From contig NZ_SACR01000003.1 of the NCBI RefSeq assembly GCF_004016505.1, positions 786,427-850,426 on the forward strand: DNA of 64,000 nt, written 5' to 3'. The number at the start of each line of letters is the position of its first letter. Within the stretch, counting starts at the first letter, position 1. Below, in pieces: positions 47,242 through 55,883 of this stretch. The DNA is from Rubrivivax rivuli. Lineage in GTDB: Bacteria > Pseudomonadota > Gammaproteobacteria > Burkholderiales > Burkholderiaceae_C. The notes beneath the pieces were generated by a model that was not told the origin of the DNA, made no database searches, and saw nothing but the letters and a program-made list of their open reading frames with translations. The position numbers and the translations under genes are program-made.

Positions 47242-48489
47242 TCAGGGCAGCAGCAGATCGGGCTCGCCGGGTCGGGCCCGGCGGCGCCCGGCGGCCAGGG
47301 TGTCCCAGCCGAAGAAGCGCAGCACCTCGTCACGCCGCACCTCGGTGTCGGCCTCGCCCAGCGCGATGAGTTCCCGGGTGTAGGGCGCCTCGAACAGCAG
47401 GTAGCTCGCCAGCGCCGCGCCCCGCGCCTGCTCGCCCTGCCCGCCCACGCCCACCCCCCGCAGCAAGGCGCGCACTGGCGCCGGCAGCGCCCCCAGGTGG
47501 CGCGCAGCGATGTCGTCCAGCCGCTGCGTGGGCGAGATCACCAGGGTTTCCAGCGGCCGCAGCGGCGTGTCGGCCAGGGCCGATTCGGGCAGCAGCGCCA
47601 GCGTGCGGTTGATGCGCTTCATGCGCTCCACGTCCACCGCGAGCGCGTCGAGGAAGATGCTCGACATCGCGTGGCCGGCAATCTGCGCCAGCGTCGGGTA
47701 GCCGCCGGCCTCCACGTGCCGCCCCACCGGCTCTTGCATGCGCCCCACGCCCACGATGAACAGGCGCTGAGCCCCCAGGTGCACGGCCGGTGAGAGCGGC
47801 GCGGTCTGGCGCATCGAACCGTCACCGAACCAGCCGCCTTCCTGCGCGCTGTCGATGCGCGTGGCCGGGAAGACAAAGGGAATGGCCGATGAAGCCAGCA
47901 GGTGCGCCTGCGTCAGGCGCCCCGGCACGGCCTGGCGCTGCGAACGCTGCCAGGGGGCGACGGGGCGCGCGGTCTCGTAGAAGGTGTAGTGCTCGCCAGT
48001 GCTGTAGCTGCTGGCCGTGACCGCCAGCGCCTGCAGGTGGCCCTGGGCCAGCATCAAGGGCAGGCGTTCCAGCGGCACCAGGCGCTGCATCAGTTGAGCC
48101 AAGGGGCTGTTGTCCAGCAGCGACTTGGGCCGCGCGCGCCGCCAGCGCGCGATCACCCAGCCCACGGACACCATCGTCAGCCACTGCGCGCCGGTGCGGA
48201 TGACGCCCAGCGAGTCGGCGCGGTAGACCTGATCGGCGTGGAAGTTCTGCCAGACCTTGGCCACCACATCCACCGCGGCCTCGAAACGGTCGGCCTGGCA
48301 GGCCAGCGCCGCGGCATTGATCGCCCCGGCCGAGGTGCCGCAGATCACGCCGAAGGGGTTGTTCTGGCGCGCCAGCGGGCCCAGGGCCTGCCGGCGCATG
48401 CGGGCCAGCGCCTTCAGCACGCCCACCTGGTAGGCGGCGCGCGCACCACCGCCGCTCAACACCAGGGCGGTCAGGGGCGTTTCATGCAT
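47242..48489 (-). CDS. Patatin-like phospholipase
   Basis: The product has 415 residues. The oxyanion-hole motif SGGGARAAYQ and the nucleophile elbow GTSAG (Ser53) identify the family. WFGDGSMRQ holds the second residue of the Ser-Asp dyad in the DGS type of motif. No signal peptide is visible; it may be cytoplasmic or membrane-bound. It would cleave phospholipid acyl chains. C-terminal residues after about 300 have no recognised domain. It stands alone; the next gene on the strand is 53 bases upstream. Confidence 0.82.
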   Translation of the reverse strand: MHETPLTALVLSGGGARAAYQVGVLKALARMRRQALGPLARQNNPFGVICGTSAGAINAAALACQADRFEAAVDVVAKVWQNFHADQVYRADSLGVIRTGAQWLTMVSVGWVIARWRRARPKSLLDNSPLAQLMQRLVPLERLPLMLAQGHLQALAVTASSYSTGEHYTFYETARPVAPWQRSQRQAVPGRLTQAHLLASSAIPFVFPATRIDSAQEGGWFGDGSMRQTAPLSPAVHLGAQRLFIVGVGRMQEPVGRHVEAGGYPTLAQIAGHAMSSIFLDALAVDVERMKRINRTLALLPESALADTPLRPLETLVISPTQRLDDIAARHLGALPAPVRALLRGVGVGGQGEQARGAALASYLLFEAPYTRELIALGEADTEVRRDEVLRFFGWDTLAAGRRRARPGEPDLLLP

Positions 48490-48542
48490 GCCCCGACTCT
48501 AGCGCCAGCCCCGGGCGGGGCAGGCACGCGAGCGGGCCGCCG

Positions 48543-48998
48543 TCAGTCGCGGTCCTTGCCCTTGCCGTGGCCGCGATCGCCCTTGTCGTGGTGCTTGTCT
48601 TGCCCCTGGCCCTTGCCCTTGCTGTGGCCGCGGTGGTCGTCGTCGTCACGGTCGCGCCCGCCGCGGCGCACCTGCTGGTCGTACCAGTCGTGGCGCACGA
48701 AGTAGACCGGCACGCCGCAGGCGTTGTAGTCGCGGCAGTGCTTCTTCCAGTCCTTGCGGTGGCCGGGCGGCACCCACAGGTAGACCGGCTGCACACGCAC
48801 GTCCTGCACCGGCCGCTGCACGATGATGGGCTGGGCCACGATGACCTGCGGCTGCGGGAAGCGGCCGATGTCGATGCGGCCGTAGACGCCCGGCTGGCTG
48901 ATGGCGATGGACACGCCGACGTCGACGTCGGCGCCCTGTGCCGCAGTTGCAGTGATCAGCGCGGCCAGGATGGCCAGCGTGGCAGACAGAGACTTCAT
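48543..48998 (-). CDS. Secreted protein with a His/Asp/Lys-rich tail, function unknown
   Basis: The product has 151 residues. A signal peptide ends near TAAQGA (residue 23). The middle part contains PQPQVIVAQPIIVQRPVQ and WVPPGHRKDWKKHCRDYNACGVPVYFVRHDWYDQQV, with two Cys residues that could form a disulfide. The last 38 residues are low-complexity, made of Arg, Asp, His, Gly and Lys, and could bind metal. I recall similar small envelope proteins in other Burkholderiales, but no function. It is the single gene between the patatin gene and dnaE, with 81 bp to dnaE. Confidence 0.65.
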   Translation of the reverse strand: MKSLSATLAILAALITATAAQGADVDVGVSIAISQPGVYGRIDIGRFPQPQVIVAQPIIVQRPVQDVRVQPVYLWVPPGHRKDWKKHCRDYNACGVPVYFVRHDWYDQQVRRGGRDRDDDDHRGHSKGKGQGQDKHHDKGDRGHGKGKDRD

Positions 48999-49079
48999 GG
49001 TCGGGCTCCAGGGTTCAGCACAGGCTGCTGAGTGTGTACCCCAGCAACGGCCGCGCTTCCTGCCCTGCCGACGGGCGTT

Positions 49080-52000
49080 TCATTCGTACACAACCGTGGC
49101 CTGCCCCTGGGCCAGGCTGCGCCAGCGGCCCAGGGCCTCGTCGCAGGGCCAGAAACGCGCGTCGTCGCCCAGGTCGATCTCGGCGCTGGCCCCCGCGCGC
49201 TGCAGCTGCAGGCGGATGGGCAGCCCCTGCACCAGCTCTCCGTGCTCGTCTTCGCTGCGCTTGGCTGGCCACAGGCGCAGCACGTCGGCCACCGGCGGCG
49301 CGGCGCCGGCGCCCAGCTGCACCGAGAGGTAGCGGCCGAAACGCGCCCGCGCCGCGGCCAGGTCCCACACCTGCGTCACGTTCAGGCGCAGGCCGCCGCC
49401 GAAACGGTCGGGCTGCACCTTGCCCTGCACCAGCAGCAGCGTGTCTTCCGTCATCAGATCGCGGCGCTCGGCGAAGATCTCGTCCTGCGCCACGGCTTCC
49501 ACGGCCTCGGTGCCGTCGTCGAGCTTGAAGATCACCACCTTGCCGCGCATGCCGTTGACGCTGCGCGGGTCCGTCACGATGCCGGCCAGCAGCTGCGGCT
49601 CGCGGCTGTCCACCAGCTCGGCGATGGGGCGGCGCGCGAAGCGGCGCACCTCGTCCTTCCAGGCGTCGAAGAGGTGGCCCGAGAGGTAGAAGCCGATGGC
49701 CGTCTTCTCCTGCACCAGGCGCTCGCGCACGTCCCAGGCGGGCACCGCCACCAGGGCGGGCTCCTGCGTGCTGCTGCCGTGGCTGTCGCCGAAGTCGAAG
49801 AGGCCGCCCTGCAAGGCGTTGGCCTCCTGCGTGTCGGCCCACTCGAAGGCCAGGCCCACGCTGGCCAGGGTGCTGGCGCGGTCGGGGTGCAGGCTGTCGA
49901 AGGCACCGGCCTTCACCAGCGCTTCCACCGCGCGCTTGTTCACCGCCTTGCGGTCGACGCGGGCGCAGAAATCGAAAATGCTGTGGAAGGGCCCACCGCC
50001 GGCACCGGCGTGCGCCCCCAGGCCCTCGCGCGCGGCCACGATGGCCTCGATGGCGCCCTGCCCCGTGCCCTTCACCGCAGCCAGACCGTAGCGGATGGTC
50101 TTGTCGTCCACCGGCTCGAAACGTGCGGTGCCTCGGTTCACGTCGGGCGGCTGGAAGCTGATGCCGAAGAGCTTGGCGTCGGCCAACAACACCTTCAGCT
50201 TGTCGGTGTTGTCGGCTTCGATCGTCATGTTGGCGGCATAGAACTCCGCCGTGCAGTGCACCTTGATCCAGGCCGTGTGGTAGGCCAGCAGCGAATAGGC
50301 CGCGGCGTGGCTCTTGTTGAAGCCGTAGCCTGCGAACTTCTCCATCAGGTCGAAGACCTCGTCGGCCTTCTCGGGGCTGATGTTCAGCTTGGCCGCGCCC
50401 TCGCGGAAGATGCCGCGGTGCTTGGCCATCTCCTCGGCCTTCTTCTTGCCCATCGCGCGGCGCAGCAGGTCGGCGCCGCCCAGGCTGTAGCCGCCCAGCA
50501 CCTGCGCGGCCTGCATCACCTGTTCCTGGTAGACGAAGATGCCGTAGGTCTCGTCCAGCACCGGCGCCAGCAGCGGGTGCGGGTAGACGATGTCTTCCTT
50601 GCCGTTCTTGCGCGCGCAGAAGCTGGGAATGTTCTCCATCGGCCCGGGCCGGAACATGGCGTTCAGTGCGATCAGGTCTTCCAGCCGCGTGGGCTTGGCC
50701 TCGCGCAGCATGCCCTGCATGCCGCGGCTTTCAAACTGGAACACGGCTTCGGTCAGGCCGTCGCTGAAGAGCTTGTAGACGCGCGCGTCGTTCAGCGGCA
50801 GCGTGTCGTAGTCGAAGTTCTCGCGGCCCGGGCGGCGCGCTCGGATGTAGGTCTTGGCCAGTTCCAGGATGGTGAGCGTGGCCAGGCCCAGGAAGTCGAA
50901 CTTCACCAGGCCGATGGCCTCGACGTCGTCCTTGTCGTACTGGCTGACCGCGCTGTCGCTGCCCGGCTGCTGGTAGAGCGGGCAGAAGTCGGTGATCTTG
51001 CCCGGCGCGATCAGCACGCCGCCGGCGTGCATGCCGACGTTGCGCACCAGGCCTTCCACGCGGATGGCCAGGCTCAGCAGTTCGGCCACCTCTTCCTCGG
51101 CCTGCTCGCGCTGCTCGAGCTCGGGCACCTCTTCGCGCACATAGATGACCCCGCCGTCCTTGTCCTTCGGGTCGGCCGGCACGGGCGCCAGCGTGTAGGT
51201 CTTGCCGGGCAGGCCGGGCACCAGCTTGGCTACGCTGTCCACGTGGCCGTAGCCCATGCCCAGCACACGCCCCACGTCGCGCAGCGCAGCCTTGCTGGCC
51301 ATGGTGCCGAAGGTGGCGATCTGGCTCACGGCTTCGCGGCCGTACTTGTCCTTCACGTACTCGATGACGCGGTCGCGGTTGCCCTGGCAGAAGTCGATGT
51401 CGAAGTCGGGCATCGACACGCGCTCGGGGTTCAGGAAGCGCTCGAAGAGCAGCTTGTAGTAGAGCGGGTCGAGGTCGGTGATGAAGAGCGCATAGGCCAC
51501 CAGCGAGCCCGCGCCCGAGCCGCGCCCCGGCCCCACCGGGCAGCCGTTGGCCTTGGCCCAGACGATGAAGTCCGAGACGATGAGGAAGTAGCCCGGGAAG
51601 CCCATCTTGATGATGGTGGCCAGCTCGAACTCGAGCCGCTCCACGTAGCGCGGGCGCTCGGCGTTGCGCCGGGCCTCGTCGGGAAACAGCGCCAGCAGCC
51701 GCTTCTCCAGCCCCTCGTGCGAGAGCTGGCGGAAGTAGGCGTCGATGGGCATGGGCGTGCCATCGGCCTGCAGCGGTGTCGGGAAGTTCGGCAGCTGCGG
51801 CTTGCCCAGCACCAGCGTGAGGTGGCAGCGCCGCGCGATCTCCAGCGTGTTTTCCAGCGCCGAGGGCAGGTCGGCGAAAAGTGCCTGCATCTCGGCGGCG
51901 GTCTTGAAGTGCTGCTCGCGCGTGAAGCGCTTGATGCGGCGCGGGTTGGCCAGGGTCTCGCCCTCGGCGATGCACACGCGGGCCTCGTGGGCGTCGAAGT

Positions 52001-52628
52001 CGTCGGCCGTCAGGAACTGGATGGGGTGCGTGGCCACCAGCGGCAGCTGCAGCTGCGCGGCCAGCGGCGCGGCGGCGCGCACATGGGTCTCGTTGGTGGG
52101 CAGGCCGGCGCGCTGCACCTCCAGGTAGAAGCGGCCCGGGAAAAGTGCGGCCAGCTTGTTCGCCACCATCGCCGCGCGCTCGGTGTCGCCCGCCAGCAGC
52201 GCCATGCCCACCGCGCCCAGGTCGGCGCCGCTCAGCGCGATCAGGCCCTCGCCCAGGGTCTCGAACCACTCCCACTTCAGCCAGGCCTGGTTGCGCTGCA
52301 CGTTGCCCACCCAGGCGCGCGCCAGCAGCTCGCTCAGGTTCAGGTAACCCTGCTTGTTCTGCACCAGCAGCAGCAGGCGGCTGGCCTGTTTCTCGCCGCC
52401 CGTCAGCGCGGCCTGCGGCTCCAGCATCACGTCGGCGCCGATGAGCGGCTGCACGCCCTTGCCCCGGCAGGCGCTGTAGAACTTGACGGCGCCGAAGAGG
52501 TTGCTGAGGTCGGTGATGGCCAGCGCGGGCTGGCCGTCCTGGCGCGCCGCGGCGGCGGCGTCGCCGATGCGCAGGGTGCCGTCGACGACGGAGTATTCGG
52601 TGTGGGTGCGCAGGTGGACGAAGCTCAT
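49080..52628 (-). CDS. dnaE: DNA polymerase III subunit alpha
   Basis: The product has 1182 residues, the normal length for proteobacterial DnaE. The PHP domain begins at FVHLRTHTEYSVVDGT, and the catalytic palm has PDFDIDF at about residues 405-411. GRGSGAGSLVAYAL lies just before the palm Asp residues. A later GYGFNKSHAAAYSLLAYHTAWIK fits the polymerase core, and the C-terminus carries the helix-hairpin-helix and OB-fold region. It is the replicative polymerase catalytic subunit. The start is the ATG at 52628. A hydrolase gene diverges from it, 76 bp away, with a -10-like TAGAAT in between. Confidence 0.96.
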   Translation of the reverse strand: MSFVHLRTHTEYSVVDGTLRIGDAAAAARQDGQPALAITDLSNLFGAVKFYSACRGKGVQPLIGADVMLEPQAALTGGEKQASRLLLLVQNKQGYLNLSELLARAWVGNVQRNQAWLKWEWFETLGEGLIALSGADLGAVGMALLAGDTERAAMVANKLAALFPGRFYLEVQRAGLPTNETHVRAAAPLAAQLQLPLVATHPIQFLTADDFDAHEARVCIAEGETLANPRRIKRFTREQHFKTAAEMQALFADLPSALENTLEIARRCHLTLVLGKPQLPNFPTPLQADGTPMPIDAYFRQLSHEGLEKRLLALFPDEARRNAERPRYVERLEFELATIIKMGFPGYFLIVSDFIVWAKANGCPVGPGRGSGAGSLVAYALFITDLDPLYYKLLFERFLNPERVSMPDFDIDFCQGNRDRVIEYVKDKYGREAVSQIATFGTMASKAALRDVGRVLGMGYGHVDSVAKLVPGLPGKTYTLAPVPADPKDKDGGVIYVREEVPELEQREQAEEEVAELLSLAIRVEGLVRNVGMHAGGVLIAPGKITDFCPLYQQPGSDSAVSQYDKDDVEAIGLVKFDFLGLATLTILELAKTYIRARRPGRENFDYDTLPLNDARVYKLFSDGLTEAVFQFESRGMQGMLREAKPTRLEDLIALNAMFRPGPMENIPSFCARKNGKEDIVYPHPLLAPVLDETYGIFVYQEQVMQAAQVLGGYSLGGADLLRRAMGKKKAEEMAKHRGIFREGAAKLNISPEKADEVFDLMEKFAGYGFNKSHAAAYSLLAYHTAWIKVHCTAEFYAANMTIEADNTDKLKVLLADAKLFGISFQPPDVNRGTARFEPVDDKTIRYGLAAVKGTGQGAIEAIVAAREGLGAHAGAGGGPFHSIFDFCARVDRKAVNKRAVEALVKAGAFDSLHPDRASTLASVGLAFEWADTQEANALQGGLFDFGDSHGSSTQEPALVAVPAWDVRERLVQEKTAIGFYLSGHLFDAWKDEVRRFARRPIAELVDSREPQLLAGIVTDPRSVNGMRGKVVIFKLDDGTEAVEAVAQDEIFAERRDLMTEDTLLLVQGKVQPDRFGGGLRLNVTQVWDLAAARARFGRYLSVQLGAGAAPPVADVLRLWPAKRSEDEHGELVQGLPIRLQLQRAGASAEIDLGDDARFWPCDEALGRWRSLAQGQATVVYE

Positions 52629-52704
52629 CCAGGCATTCTAGAGAGCCCCCCTGCCTAGAATGCGCCGCACTTTCAGCAGCAAAACAGCAGGGAACGGCCG
52701 GACG

Positions 52705-53676
52705 ATGGCGATGTGGGTGCAGCGGGCCGTGGGCCTGCTCTTGATCTTCAGCGCCATCGCGCTGGCCCTCCTGCGCACGCCCGACGTGCCGGCCTCGGCG
52801 CTGGTGGGGCGCTGGGCGCCCGCCCCCTCCGACTTCATCGACATCCGGGGCCAGACCGTCCACTTCCGCGACGAAGGCCCGCGCCATGACGGCAGCGCGG
52901 GCACGCCGCCGCCACTGCTGCTGATCCACGGCACCGCGTCCAGCCTGCACACCTGGGAAGGCTGGGTCAAGGCGCTCAAGGGCCAGCGGCGCGTCATCAG
53001 CTTCGACCTGCCGGGCTTCGGCCTCACCGGGCCCTTCGAAGGGGCGCACGAGCGCGACAACTACCACGGCGATGTCTATGCCCGCTTCGTGCTGGAGCTG
53101 CTCGATGCCCTGAAGGTGCAGCAGGTGGTCATCGCCGGCAACTCGCTCGGCGGCGAGGTGGCCTGGCGCACCGCCGTGATGGCGCCGCAACGCGTGGCCG
53201 GCCTCGTGCTGGTGGACGCCGTGGGCCCGCGTTTCACACCGGAGGCCGTGCCGCTGGGCTTCCGGCTGGCGCGCGTGCCGGTGCTGGGGCGGCTGGGCGA
53301 GTTCGCGCTGTCCAAGGGCCTCGTGGCCGAGGGCCTGCACAGCGTCTACGGCGACCCCAGCCGCGTGACCGACGCCCTGATCGACCGGCACTACGACCTG
53401 GCCCTGCGCGAAGGCAACCGCCGCGCCTTGGGCCTGCGCGTGCGGCAGATGGTCAACGGCGAGCACGAAGAGCGCATCAACACCATCAAGGCCCCCACGC
53501 TGCTGCTGTGGGGCTCGCGCGACCGCCTGGTGCCGCCCAGCGTGGGGCAGGACTTTGCTCGCCGCATCGCCGGCAGCCGGCTGGTGCTGCTGGACGGCCT
53601 GGGCCATGTGCCGCAGGAAGAAGACCCGGCGCGCAGCGTGGCGCCGGTGAAGGCCTTCCTGGGCCTGCCGCCATGA
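52705..53676 (+). CDS. Alpha/beta hydrolase with N-terminal membrane anchor
   Basis: The product has 323 residues. An N-terminal hydrophobic helix (VGLLLIFSAIALALL) should be a signal anchor. HGTASSLHTW forms the oxyanion loop, GNSLGG the nucleophile elbow, and DRLVPP and GHVPQEE provide the acid and His. The substrate is unknown. The start is the ATG at 52705; an earlier ATG at 52660 would add 15 residues but has no ribosome-binding site. The stop overlaps the following glycosyltransferase gene by four bases, so the pair is coupled. Confidence 0.75.
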   Translation: MAMWVQRAVGLLLIFSAIALALLRTPDVPASALVGRWAPAPSDFIDIRGQTVHFRDEGPRHDGSAGTPPPLLLIHGTASSLHTWEGWVKALKGQRRVISFDLPGFGLTGPFEGAHERDNYHGDVYARFVLELLDALKVQQVVIAGNSLGGEVAWRTAVMAPQRVAGLVLVDAVGPRFTPEAVPLGFRLARVPVLGRLGEFALSKGLVAEGLHSVYGDPSRVTDALIDRHYDLALREGNRRALGLRVRQMVNGEHEERINTIKAPTLLLWGSRDRLVPPSVGQDFARRIAGSRLVLLDGLGHVPQEEDPARSVAPVKAFLGLPP

Positions 53677-54725
53677 GCGGCACCCCGCGCGCCGGCTTGC
53701 GCACGGCCCTGGTGGTCATCGCGCGCGACGAGGCCCAGCGCCTGCCGCGGCTGCTGGAGAGTGTGGCGCCCTGGGTCGACCGCATGCTGGTGCTCGACAC
53801 CGGCAGCACCGACGACACGGTGGCCGTGGCGCAGCGCTGCGGCGCCGAGGTGCGCCACTTCGTGTGGTGCGACGACTTCGCCGCCGCGCGCAACGCCGCG
53901 CTGGACGCCGCAGCGGCCGACTGGCACGTCGTGCTGGACGCCGACGAGTGGCTGATCGAAGGGGGCCCCGCGCTGGCGGCCCTGCGCCAGACACCGCCCG
54001 ACGCGGTGGGCACGGTGCAGCGCGCCGATGCCGAGGGCGCTGCCGGCGTGGTCCACACCTGGATCAGCCGCGTGCTGCCCGGCCCCGTGCGCTACACCGG
54101 CCGTGTGCACGAGCAGCCGCAGCATGCGCTGCCGATGCGGCGCCTGGCCTGCCTGGTGGGCCACGATGGTTATGCCAACGATCGCCTGGCCGCCAAGCGA
54201 GGCCGCAACCTCGCCCTGCTGCAGGCCGAGCTGGCCGCCCGGCCCGACGACGCCTACTACAGCTACCAGCTCGGCAAGGAACACGCCGTCTACGACGAAC
54301 ATGCGGAAGCCGCCGCGGCCTTGCTGCGCGCAGCCGCCCTGCAGCCACCCGATGCGCCCTGGCGCCACGAGCTGGCCGCGCGGCTGCTCTATGCGCTGAA
54401 GTGCTGCGCACGCCACGCCGAAGGCTGGGCCTGGGCCGAAGCGCGGCTGCAGGCGCATGAAGACTCGCCCGACTTCTTCTTCGCCCTGGGCGACCTGATG
54501 CTCGACTGGGCGGCCTCGCAGCCCGCCGACGGCCTGGCGCTGCTGGAAATGGCCGAGGCCGCCTGGCGGCGCTGCCTGGAGCTGGGTGAACACCCCGAGC
54601 AGACCGGCAGCGTGCAGGGCCGAGGCAGCCACCTGGCGGCCCACAACCTGGCCGTCATCTGCGAAGGGCTGGGCCGCGCAGAAGAAGCGGCGGCCCTGCG
54701 GCGCGCCCATCCGCCCCCGGCCTGA
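53673..54725 (+). CDS. Family 2 glycosyltransferase with TPR-like C-terminus, paralogue 1
   Basis: The product has 350 residues. The GT-A domain at residues 1-200 starts with LRTALVVIARDEAQRLPRL, and the donor site is VVLDADEWL (DxD). VLDTGSTDDT and WCDDFAAARNAAL are typical of the SunS/WaaE-like GT2 group. The C-terminal 150 residues form helical repeats. The acceptor is unknown; LPS or a protein is possible. It overlaps the hydrolase gene by four bases. A related gene follows after 104 bases. Confidence 0.78.
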   Translation: MSGTPRAGLRTALVVIARDEAQRLPRLLESVAPWVDRMLVLDTGSTDDTVAVAQRCGAEVRHFVWCDDFAAARNAALDAAAADWHVVLDADEWLIEGGPALAALRQTPPDAVGTVQRADAEGAAGVVHTWISRVLPGPVRYTGRVHEQPQHALPMRRLACLVGHDGYANDRLAAKRGRNLALLQAELAARPDDAYYSYQLGKEHAVYDEHAEAAAALLRAAALQPPDAPWRHELAARLLYALKCCARHAEGWAWAEARLQAHEDSPDFFFALGDLMLDWAASQPADGLALLEMAEAAWRRCLELGEHPEQTGSVQGRGSHLAAHNLAVICEGLGRAEEAAALRRAHPPPA

Positions 54726-54829
54726 GCGGGCGGCCCCGGGGCCGCGTCTCGGCCGAAGCGCCGAACAGGGCGGTCAAGCCCCCCTTGCTCGCGGCTTGGG
54801 CCCGTGCCGACGGCCTCAGCATGCAGGCG

Positions 54830-55873
54830 ATGAACACCTTGGCCCTGGTCGTCATCGCGCGCAACGAAGCCCGTTGCATCACCCGCTGCCTGCGCAGCTT
54901 CGCCGGCCATGTCGACCGCATGCTGGTGCTGGACACCGGATCCACCGACGAGACGGCGGCCCTGGCCCGCGCCGCCGGCGCCGAGGTGCGGCCCTTCGAA
55001 TGGTGCGATGACTTCGCCGCCGCGCGCAACGCCGCGCTGCGCGCGGCCGGGGCCGACTGGCACCTGGTGGTGGACGCCGACGAGTGGCTGGACAGCGGCG
55101 CCGAGGCCCTGGCCGCCTGGCGCACTACGCCGCCGCACCGCCTGGGCCTGGTGGACATCCGCAACACCTTCGATGGCCCGCAAGGCGAAGGCGTCGCCAC
55201 CGCCGCCGTGGCCCGCCTGCTGCCCGGCCATGTGCGCTACCAGGGCCGCATCCACGAACAGCCCGACACCGCCCTGCCGGCCGCCCCCAGCGGCCTGCGC
55301 CTGCTGCACGATGGCTATGCCAGCGCGCAGAAGCAGGCCAAGGCCGACCGCAACGAACGCCTGCTGCACCTGGCGCTGGCCGAACAGCCGCACGACCCCT
55401 ACCTGCTCTACCAGCTGGGCGGCGAGCTGGCGCTGCGCGGCGCCCACACCGAAGCCGCCGGCGCCTACGCGCAGGCCCTGCAGCGCGTGGGCCCGCGCGC
55501 CAGCTACCGCGGTGACCTCGTGCGCCGCATGCTCGTGGCGCTGCAGGCCCTGGGTGAATGGGGCGTGGCCGCCGAGTTGCTGGAAGCCGAGCTGCAGCGC
55601 TACGCCAGTTCGGCCTACTTCATGCTGACCGTGGGCAACGTGTTCTGGAACTGGGCCGAAGACCAGCCCGCTGCGGCCGCCGCCGTGCTTCCCATGGCCG
55701 AAGACGCCTGGCAGCAGGCGCTGCAGCTCTCACGCCAGGCGCCGGGTGCAGAAGCCCGCGATGTCGGTCATGGCCTGCAACTCGAGCAGACCGGCGAACA
55801 CGCCGCCCTGAGCCTGGCTGCGCTGTACCAGCGCCGCGCCCAGGCCTCGGCCCCGGTCCCGGCGGCGCGCTGA
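54830..55873 (+). CDS. Family 2 glycosyltransferase with TPR-like C-terminus, paralogue 2
   Basis: The product has 347 residues, with the same layout as its neighbour at 53673: LALVVIARNEARCITRC, RMLVLDTGSTDET, FEWCDDFAAARNAAL, VDADEWLDSG, and a repeat-rich C-terminus. The two differ in most other positions, so the duplication is old. The ATG at 54830 is used; ATG 54821 would add three residues. The 104-bp space to the first copy has no recognised promoter. It ends 11 bases before the convergent egtB gene. Confidence 0.77.
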   Translation: MNTLALVVIARNEARCITRCLRSFAGHVDRMLVLDTGSTDETAALARAAGAEVRPFEWCDDFAAARNAALRAAGADWHLVVDADEWLDSGAEALAAWRTTPPHRLGLVDIRNTFDGPQGEGVATAAVARLLPGHVRYQGRIHEQPDTALPAAPSGLRLLHDGYASAQKQAKADRNERLLHLALAEQPHDPYLLYQLGGELALRGAHTEAAGAYAQALQRVGPRASYRGDLVRRMLVALQALGEWGVAAELLEAELQRYASSAYFMLTVGNVFWNWAEDQPAAAAAVLPMAEDAWQQALQLSRQAPGAEARDVGHGLQLEQTGEHAALSLAALYQRRAQASAPVPAAR

Positions 55874-55883
55874 CTGCGGCGCT

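Noticed and set aside
49032..52658. Long plus-strand open frame opposite dnaE
   Set aside because: It is a shadow of dnaE; no start signal and no recognisable protein motif.
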